This document shows positions 8,464 through 17,555 of a stretch of 64,000 bases of DNA, in pieces. The position numbers and the translations under genes were made by a program. The notes under the pieces were generated by a model that was given only the letters and a program-made list of their open reading frames with translations, was not told the origin of the DNA and did no database searches. Within the stretch, counting starts at the first letter, position 1. Each line of letters begins with the position of its first letter. This stretch comes from Oceanospirillum multiglobuliferum. Lineage in GTDB: Bacteria > Pseudomonadota > Gammaproteobacteria > Pseudomonadales > Halomonadaceae. The stretch spans positions 1 through 64,000 of the forward strand of contig NZ_FUXG01000006.1 of assembly GCF_900167095.1 (NCBI RefSeq), given 5' to 3'.

Positions 8464-9942
8464 ATGTCTTATTCTGTTCTTCTGGTTGATAACTCGCCCA
8501 TTTTCCTCAATATTCTAAAAGAGGCCATTCTTTCTCAATGCCAGTTTTCGCTACGAGTATACACTGCCTCATCTAGAGCAGACGCCCTTGAGCACATTGA
8601 AAACAGAACCGACTGGCTCGCAATAGTCAGCGGCTATGAACTCAATGACGCAGGTTCTGGCGAGCTAATTTACGACTGCATTCTACGCAACATCCCCACC
8701 ATTGTTTTAACCGCAACGCTAGAAGAACAGTCTAGAAAGCAAGCGCTCAAACTGAATATCGTTGACTACTTTTCCAAAGACACCAACTGCTTCTATGATG
8801 TTGCCAGCCTTATTGGACAACTCAAAGATAATCACCGCCATAAAATATTAATTATTGACGACTCAAAAGCATTTTGTGATTTTGCCGCAAGACTACTCTC
8901 TTGCCAGAACTACCAAGTAATCAATTGTAACACCGCTTTAGAAGCCTTAGATATCCTCAAAAGTACAGATGATATTACGCTGACACTTGTCGATTATATT
9001 TTGCCAGACATTGATGGCAGCCAACTTATTCCGCGCATCCGAAAACTTAGAGACGCCAATAGCTTACCTATAATTGCCATATCTGCTTTTAATGAAAAGA
9101 ATATAGCTGCTCGCATGATCAAAGCGGGTGCCAGCGACTTTTTGTTAAAACCTGTTGATCAAGAGGAGCTATTGCTACGTATCCGTAATAGCCTAAAAAT
9201 GCTTGATCACTTTAATGCCGTACTTCAATCAAAAATTGATGCACAGAAGGCCAACGAAGCAAAGTCTTACTTCCTGTCACGCATCAGCCACGAGCTACGC
9301 ACACCTTTGAATGCGATCATTGGATTCAGCCAGCTATTGGCGACAGATGAAGATATTACAGATGAGCAAACAGAGTGTATTGACGAAATCAACACCGCCA
9401 GCAAACATCTTCTGCATTTGGTTAACGAAGTTTTAGATTTAAGCCATATTGAGTCAGGTAAACTTGAAGTGCACTACCATCCAGTAGCATTCAAGAAGCT
9501 TATCTCTGAAACAGTGAATATGCTGGCACCACTGGCCAAGCAAAAACAAGTAAATGTGATAGAACAACTCAATAACATTGAATGTAATCATATCAACACA
9601 GACCCTCATCGCCTTAAACAGATACTACTTAACCTGCTCAGTAACGGCATAAAATACAATAAAGAGGGCGGAGAGCTAAAAATTAGTACCTATCAAGATG
9701 AATATCAGATCAGGATTGATGTTGAAGATACAGGTCTAGGTATCCCACAGAGAAAATTAGCAGACCTCTTTGACCCCTTTACTAGGGTTCATAATGATCT
9801 GCACAAAATCGAAGGCACAGGCTTAGGCCTATCTATATCAAAACGTTTGGCAGAAGCATTATCAGGCGACCTATCAGTTTCAAGCCAAGAGGGTATTGGC
9901 AGCACATTCAGTCTTAGCCTACCGCTAACACCAAAGGTTTAG
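8464..9942 (+). CDS. hybrid sensor kinase: degenerate receiver + receiver + HisKA + HATPase
   Basis: A 492-residue soluble histidine kinase with no membrane segment. The first receiver (about 4-120) keeps the acidic start LLVDNS and the terminal Lys (YFSKD) but has Gly where the phospho-acceptor Asp should be (AIVSGYELND), so it probably cannot be phosphorylated. The second receiver (about 127-245) is complete: IIDDS, LVDYILPDIDG, LLKP. HisKA has the H-box SHELRTPLN near 276. HATPase_c follows with the N box, DTGLGIP and GTGLGLSIS. The same unusual first receiver recurs in the protein at 37.4 kb. Input signal and partner are unknown. Confidence 0.9.
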   Translation: MSYSVLLVDNSPIFLNILKEAILSQCQFSLRVYTASSRADALEHIENRTDWLAIVSGYELNDAGSGELIYDCILRNIPTIVLTATLEEQSRKQALKLNIVDYFSKDTNCFYDVASLIGQLKDNHRHKILIIDDSKAFCDFAARLLSCQNYQVINCNTALEALDILKSTDDITLTLVDYILPDIDGSQLIPRIRKLRDANSLPIIAISAFNEKNIAARMIKAGASDFLLKPVDQEELLLRIRNSLKMLDHFNAVLQSKIDAQKANEAKSYFLSRISHELRTPLNAIIGFSQLLATDEDITDEQTECIDEINTASKHLLHLVNEVLDLSHIESGKLEVHYHPVAFKKLISETVNMLAPLAKQKQVNVIEQLNNIECNHINTDPHRLKQILLNLLSNGIKYNKEGGELKISTYQDEYQIRIDVEDTGLGIPQRKLADLFDPFTRVHNDLHKIEGTGLGLSISKRLAEALSGDLSVSSQEGIGSTFSLSLPLTPKV

Positions 9943-9943
9943 G

Positions 9944-10002
9944 CAAAAAAATACCTGAATCGAACAACCAAATAAAAAGGCCGTCAATTCAGGTATATTT
10001 TA
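9944..10002. terminator. possible bidirectional terminator between kinase gene and pomB
   Basis: 10-base arms ATACCTGAAT (9951-9960) and ATTCAGGTAT (9987-9996) enclose a 26-base loop. An A-run lies on the left and a T-rich tract on the right, between two convergent genes. The long loop makes it weaker than usual. Confidence 0.45.
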
Positions 10003-10026
10003 CTCAAACTAAAGCAATTTAGCCGA

Positions 10027-10947
10027 TCAGAAAACCTCGTTAGGTTTTAGCTCAAAGACCCGCTCTTCAATCTCCATATTAATTTCACTTCCCTGCTGCT
10101 TAGCTTCTTCATTTTGTTCATTTAAGAAACTGATCGCGCCTGCATCTTCGCTCGCACCCTGATCAACTACAATCTCAACACGGCGATTTTTTGCTCTGTT
10201 TTCACGACTGTCGTTAGGCACCAAGCCTTTGGTGTCAGCATAGCCAATCACCTTCATGCGCTTAGTTTCAATCAAGTTATCAAGCTCTAACTCATAGGCC
10301 ACAGAAGAGGCACGAGCAGAGGACAGATCCCAGTTTGAACGGAAGCGTTCTGTGGCAATAGGAATATCATCCGTATGCCCTTCAATCGTGATCTGCCCAG
10401 GAGTTGCAGCCAGCGCCTGACGAATCTTGTCCATAACCAATTCAAATTGCTCTGAAAGCACCGCACTACCCGGAGAGAAAGAGCCTTTCTCTTCAACCCG
10501 AATAATGATGTTACGACGACGGCTTTCGACTTGAATTTTGCCCTCTTCAATCTCTTCCTTCAGAATTCGCGCAATCGCTTCTGCATCTGCCTGCGTTTGC
10601 GTTTCTTGATCCGTCACCGTTTGCACACTTTCTGTACGTAAGTTGGGATCCTGCTCCGTTGTTTTCTGCTGAATGATTTCTAGCGGATTAGGCTCTGGCT
10701 TACCAGGAGTATAATTCTCCATAATCACACTAGTACCCATGGGAACATCATTGGCTTGAATCTGCCGTTGCACCCCGTAGGCGTTTCTCATCTCACCCGC
10801 CAAACGCTTAAACTTAGTGACATCCATCTCCGCAAATGACAGCAACAATACGAAAAAGCACATCAATAGCGACATTAAGTCAGCAAAGGTCATTACCCAA
10901 GCAGGTATACCTGCGGGGCATTCGCACTCTTCTACTTCATCACTCAT
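10027..10947 (-). CDS. pomB: flagellar stator protein PomB (MotB family, Na+-type)
   Basis: Stator B subunit of the flagellar motor, anchoring the ion channel to peptidoglycan. The 306 residues begin ECECPAGIPAWVMTFADLMS, close to Vibrio PomB; the Asp in TFADLMSLL is the ion-binding residue of the single membrane helix (about 19-41). A charged linker follows, then an OmpA-like peptidoglycan-binding domain with EGHTDDIPI and RSNWDLSSARA. The match to PomB rather than E. coli MotB suggests a sodium-driven motor, fitting a marine lifestyle. pomA precedes it by 25 bases. Confidence 0.93.
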   Translation of the reverse strand: MSDEVEECECPAGIPAWVMTFADLMSLLMCFFVLLLSFAEMDVTKFKRLAGEMRNAYGVQRQIQANDVPMGTSVIMENYTPGKPEPNPLEIIQQKTTEQDPNLRTESVQTVTDQETQTQADAEAIARILKEEIEEGKIQVESRRRNIIIRVEEKGSFSPGSAVLSEQFELVMDKIRQALAATPGQITIEGHTDDIPIATERFRSNWDLSSARASSVAYELELDNLIETKRMKVIGYADTKGLVPNDSRENRAKNRRVEIVVDQGASEDAGAISFLNEQNEEAKQQGSEINMEIEERVFELKPNEVF

Positions 10948-10972
10948 AGCTTGATTCCGTTAATCCTGTGCT

Positions 10973-11746
10973 TTAAGCGGTTGGTTGCTCAAAGTTCGCA
11001 TCATCCCTTGTGCCTGATGGCAGATAAGTGCGTAACATGTCTTCAATCACCCGAGGGTTCTGGCCCGCCTGAATTGCCAAGAGCGCATCAATAATAATGG
11101 ACTGAATCTGCGCTTCTTCCGTCATACGCAAATTAAGCTTGTCAGCAATCGGCAAACATATCATCGTCGCCAACATCGCACCATAAAGCGTAGTCAAAAG
11201 TGCAACCGCCATCGCAGGACCAATCGCCTTAGGATCAGACATATTGGCCAACATCTGAACTAAGCCGATAAGCGTACCAATCATCCCCATCGCAGGGCCA
11301 ACATCACCAATGGCACTGAACACTTTAGCGCCCCACTTATGGCGCTCAAGGGTCATCACACGGTCTTTGCTGAGCATGGTACGTACGACCTCTCGATCTT
11401 GACCATCAACCAAGAGCTGCATACCATTCTTCAGAAACTTGTTATCCACTTCCTTTTCTTCGAGTGCCAACAATCCGCCTTTACGGGCAACCTGTGCAAC
11501 ATCAACTAATACACCAATGATCTCTTCAGCAGACTCTAGTTTAAACATAAAGGCTTTAGCTGCGACTTTTACCGCACCCAAAAACTGCTTCAGGCTAAAC
11601 TTAGACAGCACCACAAAAAGCGATCCACCAATAACAATCAATAATGAGGGTGGGTTTATGAAGATTAATGGATCTCCCCCCAAAACCATCGCCATGGCAA
11701 CAATAGCTAGCGAACCGACAATACCAAGTAGGGTTGCTATATCCAC
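10973..11746 (-). CDS. pomA: flagellar stator protein PomA (MotA family, Na+-type)
   Basis: Stator A subunit with four membrane helices and a cytoplasmic loop that contacts FliG. The 257 residues closely follow Vibrio PomA: N-terminal MDIATLLGIVGSLAIV, then VIGGSLFVVL, and the C-terminal half IGDVGPAMGMIGTLIGLVQM and PKAIGPAMAVALLTTLYGA. The GTG start has AGGAG about 8 bases upstream. It is the first gene of pomAB and diverges from xseB across about 360 bases. No flagellar sigma-28 promoter was recognised. Confidence 0.94.
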   Translation of the reverse strand: MDIATLLGIVGSLAIVAMAMVLGGDPLIFINPPSLLIVIGGSLFVVLSKFSLKQFLGAVKVAAKAFMFKLESAEEIIGVLVDVAQVARKGGLLALEEKEVDNKFLKNGMQLLVDGQDREVVRTMLSKDRVMTLERHKWGAKVFSAIGDVGPAMGMIGTLIGLVQMLANMSDPKAIGPAMAVALLTTLYGAMLATMICLPIADKLNLRMTEEAQIQSIIIDALLAIQAGQNPRVIEDMLRTYLPSGTRDDANFEQPTA

Positions 11747-11950
11747 TCTTTGAGCTCCTTGGTTACAAAAGACTAAAAAATACGGCCTGATAATACGAGC
11801 CAGCCAGCATAAAACATCCTGTTGACGTATATCTGGCTAAGTTTAGACAAACTTTATATTTTTTCACTAGGCCTTATGATAACGGCTTTTCCTCTAGGGT
11901 TGAATGGCTTTTATACGCGACTTTTGATGCCATTGATCTTATATCAAACT

Positions 11951-11986
11951 TAATGTTTTTTTATTCTGTTACATAAAAAAACATTA
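11951..11986. repeat. perfect 13-bp inverted repeat between pomA and xseB
   Basis: TAATGTTTTTTTA (11951-11963) and its exact complement (11974-11986) enclose a 10-base loop. It lies in an AT-rich 361-base region between divergent genes (11747-12107), where no terminator is expected. It could be a regulator-binding palindrome or an RNA hairpin in the xseB leader. Nothing else certain was seen in this intergenic stretch. Confidence 0.6.
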
Positions 11987-12107
11987 CATACTAATAACCC
12001 CATGATTTAAAAGAATTTTATTCCATTAACTGCAAGATAAGCTGATTTGGCTATTGAATGAAACATTGTTCTCCGGTAAGTTTCGTCGGTTTATTTACGG
12101 TGATTTT

Positions 12108-12350
12108 ATGGTCAATACAAAAGCAAAAGACTTCGCAGGTAAAATGACCGAGCTAGAACAGCTCGTTATTCAGCTCGAAGCAGGTGATCTTTCTTTAGAA
12201 GATTCTCTACAAGCTTTTGAAACAGGCATTAGATTGATTCGAGATTGCCAGAGCAAACTGCAAAATGCCGAACAAAAAGTCAGCAAACTTATGGAAAACA
12301 ACGGCCAACTGACACAAGTTGACGTAACTCCCCACTCTCTGACGGACTGA
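12108..12350 (+). CDS. xseB: exodeoxyribonuclease VII small subunit
   Basis: Small subunit of exonuclease VII, a single-strand DNA exonuclease with XseA (not in the window). The 80-residue product matches the family length and motif pattern: KMTELEQLVIQLEAGDLSLEDSL and a helical tail LIRDCQSKLQNAEQKV. The ATG at 12108 was chosen because GGTGA precedes it and it gives the standard length; the upstream TTG would add 18 atypical residues. It is the first gene of xseB-ispA-dxs, an arrangement conserved in gammaproteobacteria. Confidence 0.95.
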   Translation: MVNTKAKDFAGKMTELEQLVIQLEAGDLSLEDSLQAFETGIRLIRDCQSKLQNAEQKVSKLMENNGQLTQVDVTPHSLTD

Positions 12351-12359
12351 ACTCTAAAC

Positions 12360-13244
12360 GTGACCAGCAAAGATCTTTTCCAACCATTGATTCAACGCAC
12401 TGATCAACAACTGGATCTTGCCCTTAATCAGCTCAAAACCACCTCAGAACAGCTCAGCGCAGCCATGCGTTATAGTGTTTTTAATGGTGGCAAGCGAATG
12501 CGCCCAATACTAGTCTATGCCGCAGGACAAGCCCTACAAGCACCTTTAACTGCTTGCGATACTGCTGCTGTCGCTGTGGAGCTGATCCACACTTACTCTT
12601 TGATTCACGATGACCTGCCTGCGATGGACGATGATGATCTACGTCGAGGTAAGCCCACTTGCCATATTCAGTTTGATGAGGCGACGGCTATTTTAGCAGG
12701 CGATGCACTACAGACAGCGGCCTTTGAGGTATTATTGGGCAGTGAAAGTTTGGTCACCCCCGCTCAGCAGCTCGCACTATTAAAGGAGCTGGCAAAAGCC
12801 AGTGGCGGCCAAGGTATGGTGGCAGGTCAAATGATTGACCTAGCCTCTGTGGGCAAACAGCTTGATTTAGCCGCACTGGAAAATATGCACCGTCATAAAA
12901 CAGGCGCATTGATCATTGCAAGCGTACGTATGGGGGCTATTGCGGCTCAAGCCAGTGACGTACAGCTTAAAGCATTAACCGCTTATGCCGCTGCAATAGG
13001 TTTAGCCTTTCAGGTGCAAGATGATATTCTTGACATTGAGAGTGATACCGAAACCCTTGGCAAACAACAAGGGGCTGATCAGTTACTTAACAAGCCGACT
13101 TACCCTGCGTTACTGGGGCTTGCAGAAGCCAAGCAAAAAGCTCAGGATTTAGTCTCCACCGCACTATCCGCCCTTGAGCACTTCGGTGCTGAAGCTGATT
13201 TGCTTCGAGCCTTAGCCCGTTACACTATTCAGCGCAACCACTAG
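12360..13244 (+). CDS. ispA: farnesyl diphosphate synthase (geranyltranstransferase) IspA
   Basis: Polyprenyl synthase that condenses dimethylallyl and isopentenyl diphosphate to farnesyl diphosphate for quinone and undecaprenyl synthesis. Its 294 residues hold the substrate-binding GGKRMRP, the first Asp-rich motif in HDDLPAMDDDDLRRG (about 84-98), and the second in FQVQDDILDIESD. Start is GTG, 9 bases after xseB. It lies just before dxs, grouping the entry enzyme of the MEP pathway with the first prenyl chain elongation step. Confidence 0.96.
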   Translation: MTSKDLFQPLIQRTDQQLDLALNQLKTTSEQLSAAMRYSVFNGGKRMRPILVYAAGQALQAPLTACDTAAVAVELIHTYSLIHDDLPAMDDDDLRRGKPTCHIQFDEATAILAGDALQTAAFEVLLGSESLVTPAQQLALLKELAKASGGQGMVAGQMIDLASVGKQLDLAALENMHRHKTGALIIASVRMGAIAAQASDVQLKALTAYAAAIGLAFQVQDDILDIESDTETLGKQQGADQLLNKPTYPALLGLAEAKQKAQDLVSTALSALEHFGAEADLLRALARYTIQRNH

Positions 13245-13269
13245 CTGCTCAACTTAATAAGTACCGACG

Positions 13270-15168
13270 ATGTCCGATTATAAGCTATTTCAAGAGATAC
13301 CGACCTCCCGCCCAACGACACCTTTGTTGGATCAGGTCAACACGCCGGCAGACCTTCGAGAGCTAGAAGAGCAGCAACTGCCTCAACTGGCCAATGAACT
13401 GCGCGAGTATCTATTGTATAGCGTTGGGCAAACAGGCGGACACTTTGGCGCAGGGCTAGGCGTGGTCGAGCTGACTGTGGCACTGCATTATGCTTTTAAT
13501 ACACCTGATGATCGCTTGGTTTGGGATGTAGGCCATCAGGCTTATCCTCACAAAATTCTAACAGGTCGCCGAGAGCAGATGCTCACGGTTCGTCAATACA
13601 ATGGCGTGGCGGCATTTCCTAAACGGGAAGAGTCTGAGTTCGATACTTTTGGCGTCGGACACTCAAGCACCTCTATCAGTGCAGCCTTAGGCATGGCAAT
13701 TGCCGCGCGTGAAAGCCAACAACCACGCCATGTGGCGGCTATCATTGGTGATGGCTCTATGACCGCAGGCATGGCTTTTGAGGCACTGGCCCATGCAGCA
13801 CACGTGGATGCCAATCTACTGGTGATTTTGAACGACAACGAAATGTCGATCTCTGAGAACGTAGGCGGCTTTGCCACTTACTTAGCCAAAGTGCTGTCCA
13901 GCAAAGCCTACACCCGCATGCGTGAAGGCAGTAAAAAGGTACTGTCCAAACTGCCGAAAGCTTGGGAACTGGCGCGTAAAACAGAGGAACACTTCAAAGG
14001 CATGGTGTCTCCCAGCACACTCTTTGAAGAGATGGGCTTTCACTATATCGGCCCCATCGACGGTCATGATATTCACTCGTTAGTGAACACGCTCAACAAT
14101 ATCAAAGACCTGAGCGGCCCACAGTTTCTACATGTGATCACTAAGAAAGGTAAGCGCTTTGCACCCGCAGAGGCTGACCCGATTGGTTATCACGCCATTA
14201 CCAAGCTGGAAAAAGAACACAAAACTCACACCGATCAGCGCCCCAAGCCTAAATACTCCAATGTCTTTGGGCAATGGCTATGCGATATGGCTGCAGCAGA
14301 CGAGCGCCTGATGGGGATCACCCCTGCCATGCGTGAGGGGTCTGATTTAATACAGTTCTCTAAAGACTATCCTAATCGCTACTTTGACGTTGCAATTGCA
14401 GAACAACATGCGGTAACACTGGCCGCAGGTATGGCCTGTGATGGCTTAAAACCTGTAGTGGCGATCTACTCCACCTTTTTGCAACGTGGCTATGACCAAT
14501 TGGTGCATGATGTGGCAGTGCAAAATTTGGACGTTTTGTTTGCCATCGACCGAGCGGGCTTAGTGGGTGAAGATGGCCCAACTCATCATGGGACGCTTGA
14601 TTTAAGCTACCTACGCTGCGTACCCAATATGCTGGTCATGACCCCTGCGGATGAAAATGAAGCCCGCCAGATGCTGTATACGGGTTACCAACATCAAGGG
14701 CCTGCTGCGGTACGCTACCCAAGGGGCGCAGGGTGTGGCAAAGCCATTGAGGAACAGATGCAAGCCTTACCCATCGGCCAAGCTGAACTGCGCCAAACGG
14801 GCCAAAAGGTGATGCTGATGGCCTTTGGCTCAATGGTCACACCAGCAGAAAAAGTGGCGGAGCGTAAAGGCTACGGCCTGCTGAATATGCGCTTTGTAAA
14901 ACCGTTGGATCGCAACGCCATTATTCAGGCAGCACAAGACTACGATGTATTGGTCACAATCGAAGAGAACGTGGTCGCAGGCGGTGCAGGCAGCGGGATC
15001 AACGAACTACTGATGCAAGAAGCCGTTGTTAAACCCGTGCTCAACTTGGGCTTACCAGACCGCTGGGTTGACCAAGGCAGCCATAACGAACTGCTGGCTG
15101 AATGCGGCCTAAACGCACAGGGTATTGAAAACAGTATTGAGGCTTACCTGAAAAAACTTGCAGGCTAA
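13270..15168 (+). CDS. dxs: 1-deoxy-D-xylulose-5-phosphate synthase
   Basis: Thiamine-diphosphate enzyme joining pyruvate and glyceraldehyde 3-phosphate to DXP, the first step of the MEP isoprenoid pathway and a precursor for thiamine and pyridoxal. It is 632 residues, the usual length. Visible are the TPP-binding [14 protein letters not shown] followed by NDNEMSIS, the transketolase-like [10 protein letters not shown] segment with [15 protein letters not shown], and the C-terminal NMRFVKPLD. It follows ispA by 25 bases. Its stop codon is embedded in the terminator palindrome described next. Confidence 0.97.
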   Translation: MSDYKLFQEIPTSRPTTPLLDQVNTPADLRELEEQQLPQLANELREYLLYSVGQTGGHFGAGLGVVELTVALHYAFNTPDDRLVWDVGHQAYPHKILTGRREQMLTVRQYNGVAAFPKREESEFDTFGVGHSSTSISAALGMAIAARESQQPRHVAAIIGDGSMTAGMAFEALAHAAHVDANLLVILNDNEMSISENVGGFATYLAKVLSSKAYTRMREGSKKVLSKLPKAWELARKTEEHFKGMVSPSTLFEEMGFHYIGPIDGHDIHSLVNTLNNIKDLSGPQFLHVITKKGKRFAPAEADPIGYHAITKLEKEHKTHTDQRPKPKYSNVFGQWLCDMAAADERLMGITPAMREGSDLIQFSKDYPNRYFDVAIAEQHAVTLAAGMACDGLKPVVAIYSTFLQRGYDQLVHDVAVQNLDVLFAIDRAGLVGEDGPTHHGTLDLSYLRCVPNMLVMTPADENEARQMLYTGYQHQGPAAVRYPRGAGCGKAIEEQMQALPIGQAELRQTGQKVMLMAFGSMVTPAEKVAERKGYGLLNMRFVKPLDRNAIIQAAQDYDVLVTIEENVVAGGAGSGINELLMQEAVVKPVLNLGLPDRWVDQGSHNELLAECGLNAQGIENSIEAYLKKLAG

Positions 15169-15193
15169 TATTAGCCTGCCCCAAATTTTTTTT
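15160..15193 (+). terminator. terminator overlapping the dxs stop codon
   Basis: Perfect palindrome GCAGGCTAATATTAGCCTGC (15160-15179) containing the dxs TAA, followed by a run of eight T at 15186-15193. The T-run reaches the stop codon of the convergent ribA gene. Confidence 0.7.
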
Positions 15194-15827
15194 ACTTAGT
15201 GCGCTCAATCTCAACATCTGAAGCTTGCGTGAAAGCGTCTAAGTCCATCATATGTCCTAACTTACCCGCCTTAGTCGCCAGATAGTTTTCATTATGTGGA
15301 TTCATGCCCGTTTGGATGGGTTCACGGGAGACCACCGTTACGCCAAACTGAGTTAAAGCATCCACTTTACGCGGATTATTGGTCATTAAACGTACCGATT
15401 GCACACCAATATGTGCCAGCATCGGTTGGCACATGCTGTACTCTCGCATATCGGCACCAAAGCCTAAAGCTTCGTTCGCCTCAACCGTATCAGCACCAGC
15501 ATCTTGCAGCGCGTAAGCCTTGACCTTATTCAACAGGCCAATACCGCGCCCCTCTTGGCGTAAGTACAGCAAAACTCCGCGACCCTCTGCGGCAATACGT
15601 TTTAACGCTTCTTGTAGTTGATAACCACAATCACAACGCAAGCTGAACAGCGCATCCCCTGTTAAACATTCTGAGTGCACCCGCGCCAATACAGGCTCAC
15701 CATTGGCAATATCACCCATTGATAAGGCCACATGGTCTTTGCCCGTCTCTAACTCTTCAAAGCCGTGCATGTTAAACACGCCCCACGGCGTTGGCAGTCG
15801 AGATGTTGCAATAAAGTTCACAGACAC
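15192..15827 (-). CDS. ribA: GTP cyclohydrolase II
   Basis: Opens GTP to the first committed pyrimidine intermediate of riboflavin synthesis. The 211 residues include the zinc site [18 protein letters not shown] with three cysteines, and the catalytic block [19 protein letters not shown] near residue 150 is also conserved. The C-terminal ~15 residues are a little longer than in E. coli RibA (196). Start is GTG with GAGGTGA upstream. It stands alone, convergent with dxs and divergent from hemE. No FMN riboswitch was recognised upstream. Confidence 0.95.
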   Translation of the reverse strand: MSVNFIATSRLPTPWGVFNMHGFEELETGKDHVALSMGDIANGEPVLARVHSECLTGDALFSLRCDCGYQLQEALKRIAAEGRGVLLYLRQEGRGIGLLNKVKAYALQDAGADTVEANEALGFGADMREYSMCQPMLAHIGVQSVRLMTNNPRKVDALTQFGVTVVSREPIQTGMNPHNENYLATKAGKLGHMMDLDAFTQASDVEIERTK

Positions 15828-15930
15828 GGCTCACCTCTGTCTTAACCCGATATAAAGAGTCGGACATTCTAGCAGCCAAGACCATAATGTCATCTGTTAG
15901 CACCTGCTAAATGCTTGTTTGAGAGTAAAA

Positions 15931-15957
15931 AAACTATTCACTCTGAATGAATAGTTT
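15931..15957 (-). terminator. hairpin with T-run upstream of ribA
   Basis: AAACTATTCA / TGAATAGTTT with a 7-base loop. Read on the minus strand it is followed by T-rich sequence, giving an intrinsic-terminator shape about 100 bases upstream of ribA and in its direction. It may insulate ribA from antisense transcription or act as an attenuator. Confidence 0.4.
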
Positions 15958-16057
15958 GACTTTTATGCTAGTGAGTCAGGCTGTCTCAGGTACAATATGG
16001 GCAAATTAGCCGACCTTTATAGTCTTCTCAAACCCGAAAACTGCGGTTTATTGAATC

Positions 16058-17122
16058 ATGACAGAACTTAAAAACGATCGTTTTCTACGCGCTTTACTTC
16101 GCCAACCTGTTGATGTCACCCCTGTTTGGATGATGCGCCAAGCAGGTCGTTACCTACCAGAATACAAAGCCACCCGCGCCCAAGCGGGTAGCTTTATGGA
16201 TCTTTGCATGAACCCTGATTTGGCCTGCGAAGTGACCATTCAGCCTTTAGAGCGTTTTGATTTAGACGCCGCGATTCTGTTCTCTGACATTCTGACCATT
16301 CCAGATGCCATGAACCTAGGCTTATATTTTGAAGAGGGCGAAGGCCCTAAGTTCAAAAAAACTGTGCGCACACAAGCCGATGTTGACGCCTTGCCTATTC
16401 CAGATCCAGAGCGTGATTTAGGTTATGTGATGAATGCCGTAAAAACCATTCGTCATGAACTGAATGGCCGTGTGCCACTGATCGGCTTTTCTGGCAGCCC
16501 TTGGACACTGGCGACCTATATGGTGGAAGGCGGCTCAAGCAAAGAGTTTCGTCATATCAAAGGCATGTTGTACGGACAGCCAGACACCTTGCACCAACTG
16601 CTAGAGAAACTAGCAGAATCTGTAACCAGCTACCTGAACGCACAAATTCGTGCAGGCGCTCAAGCGGTACAGATCTTTGACACTTGGGGTGGCGCACTGA
16701 GCACTCCGGCATACTTAGAGTTCTCGCTGAAGTATATGGAGCAGATTGTCCACGGTTTAATTCGTGAACATGAAGGCCGTAAGATTCCAGTGATTCTGTT
16801 CACTAAAAATGGCGGTCAGTGGATTGAGCATATTGCAGCGGCAGGCGCAGATGCGGTTGGCTTAGATTGGACAACCGAGCTAGGCTCAGTAAGAGCACGC
16901 ACAAAAGGCCGTGTGGCACTGCAAGGCAATATGGATCCGAACGTACTATTTGGCTCGCCAGCGGGCATCAAAGCCGAAGTAGCGCGTATTTTAGACAGCT
17001 ACGGTTACGGTTCAGGCCATGTTTTCAACCTAGGTCATGGTATTAACCAGTTTGCAGATCCTGAACATGCCAAAGTTTTTGTGGATGCCGTTCATGAACT
17101 GAGTGCGCGCTACCACCGATAG
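16058..17122 (+). CDS. hemE: uroporphyrinogen decarboxylase
   Basis: Decarboxylates the four acetate side chains of uroporphyrinogen III to give coproporphyrinogen III in heme synthesis. The protein is 354 residues, as expected. The N-terminal signature [15 protein letters not shown] and the second signature [17 protein letters not shown] are both present, as are the substrate-binding Asp in [11 protein letters not shown] and the C-terminal FNLGHGI. Other heme genes in the window (hemC, hemD, hemX, hemY) are 38 kb away. Confidence 0.98.
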   Translation: MTELKNDRFLRALLRQPVDVTPVWMMRQAGRYLPEYKATRAQAGSFMDLCMNPDLACEVTIQPLERFDLDAAILFSDILTIPDAMNLGLYFEEGEGPKFKKTVRTQADVDALPIPDPERDLGYVMNAVKTIRHELNGRVPLIGFSGSPWTLATYMVEGGSSKEFRHIKGMLYGQPDTLHQLLEKLAESVTSYLNAQIRAGAQAVQIFDTWGGALSTPAYLEFSLKYMEQIVHGLIREHEGRKIPVILFTKNGGQWIEHIAAAGADAVGLDWTTELGSVRARTKGRVALQGNMDPNVLFGSPAGIKAEVARILDSYGYGSGHVFNLGHGINQFADPEHAKVFVDAVHELSARYHR

Positions 17123-17159
17123 CACGCCAACTTCAGCCAAACAGGCAAAGGAGATCGAA

Positions 17160-17534
17160 ATGGAAGCTTCAAATGCAACTGCTGACTCTAAAAAAGACAG
17201 CGGCACACACTCCCACCCTCGTTTGGCTGAACAAGAACTGTTCGGCCTCAATATTCAGCTGGAAACCCGAGAGCGCTTAGTACGCTTAGAAGAGGAAAAT
17301 CGGCACTTAAAAGAGCTGGTAACAGAGCTGAGCGATAAACAAAAGCGCCTGCGCCAGAGCTTAGATGAGTTACGCTCCGAACAAAGCAGCCAGTTAAACG
17401 AGCGCGCAGGCAAACTCAGCACAAGAATCGACACTCTTGGCCGACGCTCTGACCGCCTATTCAGCTTCTGGATGCTGTCCACCATGCTACTGATGCTTTT
17501 TGTGGTTGGCCTGATGGCAAAACTGAGCCTCTAG
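17160..17534 (+). CDS. small coiled-coil protein with C-terminal membrane anchor
   Basis: Unrecognised 124-residue protein. A polar N-terminus is followed by a long predicted coiled coil (about residues 35-95, heptad-like RLVRLEEENRHLKELVTEL) and a C-terminal hydrophobic helix (FWMLSTMLLMLFVVGLMA, about 104-121), giving a tail-anchored layout with the coil in the cytoplasm. The ATG at 17160 was chosen for its AAAGGAG 6 bases upstream; a longer frame would begin inside hemE. It lies 37 bases after hemE and is probably co-transcribed, but nothing in it suggests a role in heme synthesis. Confidence 0.75.
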   Translation: MEASNATADSKKDSGTHSHPRLAEQELFGLNIQLETRERLVRLEEENRHLKELVTELSDKQKRLRQSLDELRSEQSSQLNERAGKLSTRIDTLGRRSDRLFSFWMLSTMLLMLFVVGLMAKLSL

Positions 17535-17555
17535 ACTCAGTTTTTTAATCACCGC

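Noticed and set aside
12054..12107. Upstream TTG start giving a longer XseB
   Set aside because: Adds 18 non-conserved residues; the ATG at 12108 gives the standard 80-residue protein.
15828..15930. FMN riboswitch before ribA
   Set aside because: The conserved AGGG...GGTGAAAGTCC elements of the FMN aptamer are not present.
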